Below, piece after piece: positions 40,994 through 44,855 of a stretch of DNA of 44,855 nt. The stretch covers positions 1 through 44,855 of the forward strand of contig JBDLTZ010000192.1 in NCBI GenBank assembly GCA_039805565.1, read 5' to 3'. The notes below the pieces were generated by a model. The model searched no databases. It saw only the letters and a list, made by a program, of their open reading frames with translations, and had not been told where the DNA came from. The stretch is from CALJIC01 sp039805565. GTDB taxonomy: Bacteria; Chloroflexota; Chloroflexia; Chloroflexales; Roseiflexaceae. Numbering within the stretch: the first letter of the stretch is position 1; every line of letters begins with the position of its first letter. Made by a program: the position numbers and the translations under genes.

Positions 40994-43963
40994 ATGACTG
41001 ATGAGCTGATCGGCACCCAACTCGGCCAGTACCACCTCATCGAGCACATCGCGCACGGCGGCATGGCCGCGGTCTACAAGGCGCACCAGCCGTCGCTCGA
41101 CCGGTTCGTCGCCATCAAGGTCATGCTGCACAACCGCGACCCGCAGTTCCCCGCGCGCTTCAAGCGCGAGGCCCGCGCCATCGCCCAGCTGCAGCACCCC
41201 AACATCCTCCCGATCTACGACTACGGCGAGCAGGACGGCTTGCTCTACCTGGTGCTCCAGTACGTCGAGAACGGTATCACACTCACGCAGCGCATGGGCG
41301 CGCCGATGCAGCCCGAGGCCGCCCTGCGCCTCACGAGCCGCCTGCTCGGCGGGCTCGAGTACGCCCACAGCCGCGGCATCATCCACCGCGACATCAAGCC
41401 GGGCAACGTGCTGATGCCGGCGCCCGAGTGGCCGATGCTCTCGGACTTCGGCATCGCCAAGCTGCTCAACGACAACACGCAGGCCCAGCTCACCGTGCCG
41501 GGCCTCGTGGTCGGGACGGCGGCCTACATGGCCCCCGAGCAGGCGCTGGCCCACCCCGTCGACGCCCGCACCGACCTGTACGCCACCGGGATCATCCTCT
41601 ACGAGATGCTCACGGGGCGCGTGCCGTTCGACGCCGAGCAGCCGGTGGTGGTGCTCACGCAGCACGTCTACGAGACACCCCCGCCGCCCACGCAGTTCAA
41701 CCCGTCTATCCCGCCGCCCGTCGAGCGCGCGGTGCTTCGGGCTCTCGCCAAGAAACCCAACGAGCGCTACCAGTCGGCCACCGAGATGGCGGCCGCGCTC
41801 GATGAGGTGTCGATCCAGATCCGCAAGCCGGACACCCGCAGCCAGATCACGAGCCTCTACCAGGCCGGTGTGCTGGCGTTCGCCGAGGGCCGATGGGACC
41901 AGGCGGTGGACCAGCTCGGCAAGCTGGTGACGCTCGACCCGGAGTACGAGGACGGCGCGGACCTGCTCGTGGCGGCCCAGGAGGCCCGCGAGCGCGCGCG
42001 CCAGGAGGCGCGTGAGCAGATCGAGCGCGTCCGCCAGCGGCGCAGCACGATGGCCCAGTCCGTCGGCGAGACGACCCGCATGCCCTCCCCTGCCACCGGC
42101 GAGACGACCCGCATGCCCTCCCCCGCCACCGGCGAGACGACCCGCATGCCGCCCCTCCCGCCCACGTCCGAGACGGCGCGCCTGATCGAGGAGCCACCGG
42201 CGCAGCGGCCCACACCGCCGACCCTCCAGGAGACGGCGCCGACCGCCCCGGCGCAGGGGGTGGTCGCCGAGCCGGAGAAGTCGGCGCCGCTCGCCCCGGC
42301 GCAGGTACATGTGCCCTCAGACGCAGTGACGCCGGCTGTGCAGACCTCGGCTGCGGTCACGCAGGCCCCGGTCTCCAGCGCGGCCCAAGCTCCAGCAGCG
42401 GCCACGCCAAAGCCCGCCAGCGGGCGCTCGCTCGCCATCGCCGGGGCAGTCGCTGTGCTGCTGCTCCTCGCCGTGGGGGGGACCTTCGCCGCCGGCTTGT
42501 GGTCGGGGGACCAGAGTGCGATGGCGCCCACCAGCGCGCCCGCCACCAGCGCGCCCGCCACCAGCGCGCCCGCGCAGTCAGGCGAGACGGCCGCCCCAGC
42601 CACCGAGGCCCCAGAGCAGGCCACTGAGGCGCCGCCCCCGGCGGAGCTCCCGCCCCCGATCGGCGACATCGCGTTCGAGGAGGACTTCAGCGCCGGCGGC
42701 CAGCGCAACGGCCTCGACGACCAGGTGCCAGACACCGAGTTCTCGCGCGGCTTCCACTCGCCCGGTGTCTACCACTTCCGCGCCGCCAAGCCGAACGAGA
42801 CCCGCTGGGTCGTGATGCCGCGCCAGATGTACGCCGAGTTCACCATGCAGCTCGAGGCCTGGGATTTCAGCGATGAGTTCGTCGGTGGCGTGGCGCAGGG
42901 GGTCATCTTCCGCGTGCGCGACTCCGATCACTTCTACGCGTTCCTGCTGGACCCGCGCGCCGGCCGCTACACCGTCCGCAAGCACGACGGCCCGGACCAG
43001 TGGACGGACATCATCCCCTGGAAGGAGTCGCCTCTCGTCAAGCGCGGCGTGGAGGTCAACACCATCCGGGTGGACGGCAAGGGCGGCGACTTCACCATCT
43101 TCCTGAACGGCCAGCAGGCGGAAACCTTCACCGACAGCAGCTTCGAGCGCGGCATGCTCGGCATGATCATCGCCAACGGCGACGCCAACGCGCCGCATAT
43201 GCACTTCGACAACATGTCTGTCTGGTCCGAAGACGCGGCGCCGCAGGCCTCGTCGCTCGAGCCGACGCGCGAGACGCCGGCGGGAACGATGGTGCTGATC
43301 CCGGGCGGCGAGTTCGTGCTCGGCTCGAACGACCGCTCCGACACGCCGCCGCACATCGTCGGGCTGCCGGACTTCTACATCGATACGAGCGAGGTCACGA
43401 ACCGCAACTACGAGACGTGCGTCGGCGACGGCGCGTGCACGCCGCCGCAGTCTCCAGCGTCACAGAGCCACCCGAACTACGCCACCCAGGAGGAGTACGC
43501 CGACTACCCCGTGATGCACGTCAGCTGGGAGCAGGCCAACCAGTTCTGCCAGTGGGCCGGCAAGCGCCTGCCCACCGAGGCCGAGTGGGAAAAGGCCGCC
43601 GCCTGGAGCGCCGCGGCCAACGCGAAGACCGCCTGGCCGTTCGGCAATGAGTTCGACCCGGCGCTCCTCAACTCGGCCGAGTCCAACACGGGCGATACCA
43701 CCGCCGCTGGCGCGTACCCGCCCGAGGTGAACGGCACCTTCGATATGGCCGGCAACGTCGCCGAGTGGACTAGCTCGCTCTACAAGCCCTACCCGTACGA
43801 CCCGAGCGACGGCCGCGAGGATCCCGAGGCCTCCGGCGAGCGCATCCTGCGCGGCGGCTCATGGGCCCAGACCAAGGGCAAGGCGCTCAGCGCGCTTCGC
43901 CTGCCCGTCGCACCGGACTACTTCGACCGCGAGATTGGCTTCCGCTGCGCCATCACGCCCTAG
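40994..43963 (+). CDS. Transmembrane Ser/Thr protein kinase with LamG-like and FGE-fold ectodomain
   Basis: The 989-aa product begins with a Hanks-type kinase (about 10-275): GGMAAVYKA, VAIKVM (Lys42), HRDIKPGN (131-138), DFG (151-153) and MAPEQ. A TPR-like stretch (285-320) and coiled basic helix follow. Three 11-residue repeats GETTRMPSPAT lie at 358-390. After a Pro/Ala-rich linker there is one membrane helix (about 478-503). Outside are a concanavalin-like domain (about 555-745, DFSRGFHSPGVYHF-type) and an FGE-sulfatase fold (763-989, MVLIPGGEFVLGS to GFRCAITP). The FGE part lacks the paired catalytic Cys (RGGSWAQTKGKAL), so it is probably a binding module. The protein likely senses an external ligand and signals to the divergent FHA regulator. 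Confidence 0.93.
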   Translation: MTDELIGTQLGQYHLIEHIAHGGMAAVYKAHQPSLDRFVAIKVMLHNRDPQFPARFKREARAIAQLQHPNILPIYDYGEQDGLLYLVLQYVENGITLTQRMGAPMQPEAALRLTSRLLGGLEYAHSRGIIHRDIKPGNVLMPAPEWPMLSDFGIAKLLNDNTQAQLTVPGLVVGTAAYMAPEQALAHPVDARTDLYATGIILYEMLTGRVPFDAEQPVVVLTQHVYETPPPPTQFNPSIPPPVERAVLRALAKKPNERYQSATEMAAALDEVSIQIRKPDTRSQITSLYQAGVLAFAEGRWDQAVDQLGKLVTLDPEYEDGADLLVAAQEARERARQEAREQIERVRQRRSTMAQSVGETTRMPSPATGETTRMPSPATGETTRMPPLPPTSETARLIEEPPAQRPTPPTLQETAPTAPAQGVVAEPEKSAPLAPAQVHVPSDAVTPAVQTSAAVTQAPVSSAAQAPAAATPKPASGRSLAIAGAVAVLLLLAVGGTFAAGLWSGDQSAMAPTSAPATSAPATSAPAQSGETAAPATEAPEQATEAPPPAELPPPIGDIAFEEDFSAGGQRNGLDDQVPDTEFSRGFHSPGVYHFRAAKPNETRWVVMPRQMYAEFTMQLEAWDFSDEFVGGVAQGVIFRVRDSDHFYAFLLDPRAGRYTVRKHDGPDQWTDIIPWKESPLVKRGVEVNTIRVDGKGGDFTIFLNGQQAETFTDSSFERGMLGMIIANGDANAPHMHFDNMSVWSEDAAPQASSLEPTRETPAGTMVLIPGGEFVLGSNDRSDTPPHIVGLPDFYIDTSEVTNRNYETCVGDGACTPPQSPASQSHPNYATQEEYADYPVMHVSWEQANQFCQWAGKRLPTEAEWEKAAAWSAAANAKTAWPFGNEFDPALLNSAESNTGDTTAAGAYPPEVNGTFDMAGNVAEWTSSLYKPYPYDPSDGREDPEASGERILRGGSWAQTKGKALSALRLPVAPDYFDREIGFRCAITP
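42065..42163 (+). repeat. Three 33-nt tandem repeats in the kinase gene
   Basis: Three units starting GGCGAGACGACCCGCATGCC encode GETTRMP-type repeats with an 11-residue period. The first two differ by one base, the third diverges at its end, and a degenerate fourth follows (SETARL). Confidence 0.9.
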
Positions 43964-43991
43964 AGCTACGGACGTCGTTGACCCCTCCGAG

Positions 43992-44016
43992 GTTGGAGGG
44001 ACGCTGTCCCTCCAAC
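43992..44016 (+). terminator. Hairpin after the Ser/Thr kinase gene
   Basis: GTTGGAGGGAC and GTCCCTCCAAC form a perfect 11-bp stem with a 3-nt loop (GCT), 28 nt past the stop, followed further on by CCCTTTATAT. It may end or attenuate transcription before the downstream paralogue gene. Confidence 0.65.
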
Positions 44017-44082
44017 GGAGCCTGTCCCTTTATATGCTCGGGGCCTTCACCCCGAAGCTCATGTCGGCTGAGAGGAGGTCCT

Positions 44083-44855
44083 ATGAACACGGCGCGCAGA
44101 GTGGCGATCATGGTGGCGATTGGGATGGCCCTGCTTCCGGCCTTGGCGAGCGCCAAGCCCCCGGAGCCGGAGGGGAAGCCAGTCTACCAGGACGACTTCA
44201 GCAACGCGACGAAGAGCGGCCTTGAGGACAACCTTGAGGGCGAAGACTTCTCGCGTGGCTTCCACACGCCGGGCGTCTACCACCTGAAGCTCGCGAACCC
44301 CGACGAAGTCCGCTGGTCGCTTCTCCCCGACCAGACGTACGGACAGTTCAGCCTGCAGGCAGACGTGTGGGACAACAGCGACAGCTTCCAGGGCGGCGTG
44401 GCGCAGGGGCTGGTCTTCCGCGCCAAGGACGACACGCACTTCTACACGGTGCTGCTCGACCCACGCAAGGGTCAGTACGCGGTGCGGAAGCTCAACGGCA
44501 AGCAGTGGTCGGACCTGGTCCCGATGACGGCCTCGCCCCTTGTCAAGAAGCAGGCCGAGGTTAATCAGCTCCGGGTGGATGCGAAGGCCGACAAGTTCAC
44601 GGTGTACCTGAACGGCGAGACCCTGGCAACCTTCAGTGACGCATCGTACAGCTCGGGCCAGATCGGGATGCTCGTCGCCAACACCGACGCGGTTGACCCG
44701 CACTTGCACTTCGACAATCTGAAGATCTACACCACCGAGGCGGCGGCGACCCTACCCGCCGCCCTGCCGAGCACCGGGGGTGATGCCCTGGCCACCCTGG
44801 CGCTCGCGACGCTCGGCGCGCTGCTGCTGGGCTCGGGTGCCCTCACGCGCCGGCT
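44083..44855 (+). CDS. Secreted LamG-like protein with LPXTG-type tail (3' end cut by window)
   Basis: AGGAGG lies 4 nt before the ATG at 44083, and the frame stays open to the window edge (257 codons). A signal peptide (MNTARRVAIMVAIGMALLPA, cleavage after ALASA) is followed by one domain closely similar to the concanavalin-like ectodomain of the preceding kinase. Shared segments include FSRGFH-PGVYH, GGVAQG-VFR, HFY--LLDPR-G-Y-VRK, SPLVK and HFDN. The end reads LPSTGG, a hydrophobic stretch and Arg residues, the three parts of a sortase sorting signal. The protein is therefore probably exported and wall- or membrane-anchored, and arose by duplication with the kinase ectodomain. It may share a ligand with the kinase or present it. 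Confidence 0.85.
   Translation, partial: MNTARRVAIMVAIGMALLPALASAKPPEPEGKPVYQDDFSNATKSGLEDNLEGEDFSRGFHTPGVYHLKLANPDEVRWSLLPDQTYGQFSLQADVWDNSDSFQGGVAQGLVFRAKDDTHFYTVLLDPRKGQYAVRKLNGKQWSDLVPMTASPLVKKQAEVNQLRVDAKADKFTVYLNGETLATFSDASYSSGQIGMLVANTDAVDPHLHFDNLKIYTTEAAATLPAALPSTGGDALATLALATLGALLLGSGALTRR

Noticed and set aside
43280..43963. Diversity-generating retroelement target in the FGE-fold domain
   Set aside because: No reverse transcriptase, template repeat or adenine-specific variation is present in the window.

Overview
The window is high-GC, densely coded bacterial DNA that most resembles a filamentous member of the Chloroflexota (Roseiflexus/Kouleothrix-like). This placement is inferred from gene content and style: a SpoVR-family gene, a DUF1206 protein, an Asp23-DegV-RecG neighbourhood beside a zinc-ribbon L28 gene, a Ser/Thr kinase carrying a sulfatase-modifying (FGE) fold, and many short tandem repeats. 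No rRNA, tRNA, CRISPR array or complete insertion sequence was seen. Several likely promoters use an extended -10 of the form TGnTAnAnT.

Layout. (1) 1-8450, housekeeping: SpoVR end, a hypothetical gene, prmC, a Cof-type HAD phosphatase, rpmB (reverse), an Asp23-family gene, degV, recG, and a reverse SIS-domain sugar isomerase/deaminase. (2) 8471-10809: a gene relic holding a perfect 23-bp palindrome, a TMEM43-family membrane protein and a metallo-beta-lactamase-fold lactonase-like hydrolase. (3) 10843-22319, all reverse: a purine-degradation cluster with an SDR, 8-oxoguanine-type deaminase, DUF3830 protein, xanthine-dehydrogenase-type molybdenum subunit, a fused FAD/[2Fe-2S] subunit, allantoinase, allantoate amidohydrolase, membrane cytochrome-c urate oxidase (PuuD) and OHCU decarboxylase. 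The hydroxyisourate hydrolase expected between PuuD and OHCU decarboxylase is absent. A PAS-PAS-GAF histidine kinase lies just upstream. (4) 24677-29077: luciferase-like oxidoreductase, trehalose-synthase-like GH13 enzyme, DUF1206 membrane protein, single-pass membrane protein. (5) 29210-39824, a reverse operon and the most novel-looking locus: five phosphotransferase (APH-fold) kinase modules, one fused to a complete ABC exporter and one lacking its catalytic Asp, plus a GT4 glycosyltransferase. (6) 40000-44855: a divergent signalling pair, an FHA-winged-helix regulator and a membrane Ser/Thr kinase. They share overlapping promoters and three GTGATCC boxes spaced exactly 11 bp. A truncated secreted paralogue of the kinase ectodomain, with an LPSTG sortase-type tail, follows.

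Two repeat families cross these regions. Heptanucleotide tandem arrays occur between genes and also in frame inside prmC, recG and both xanthine-dehydrogenase subunit genes, always at domain linkers or likely loops and with the A/C-rich strand as sense. In three arrays the copy number I count is a multiple of three. One array lies exactly at the FAD/[2Fe-2S] fusion junction. A second family of GC hairpins (GGGGGCTGCGCCCCC-like) sits in several intergenic gaps, mostly within the purine cluster.
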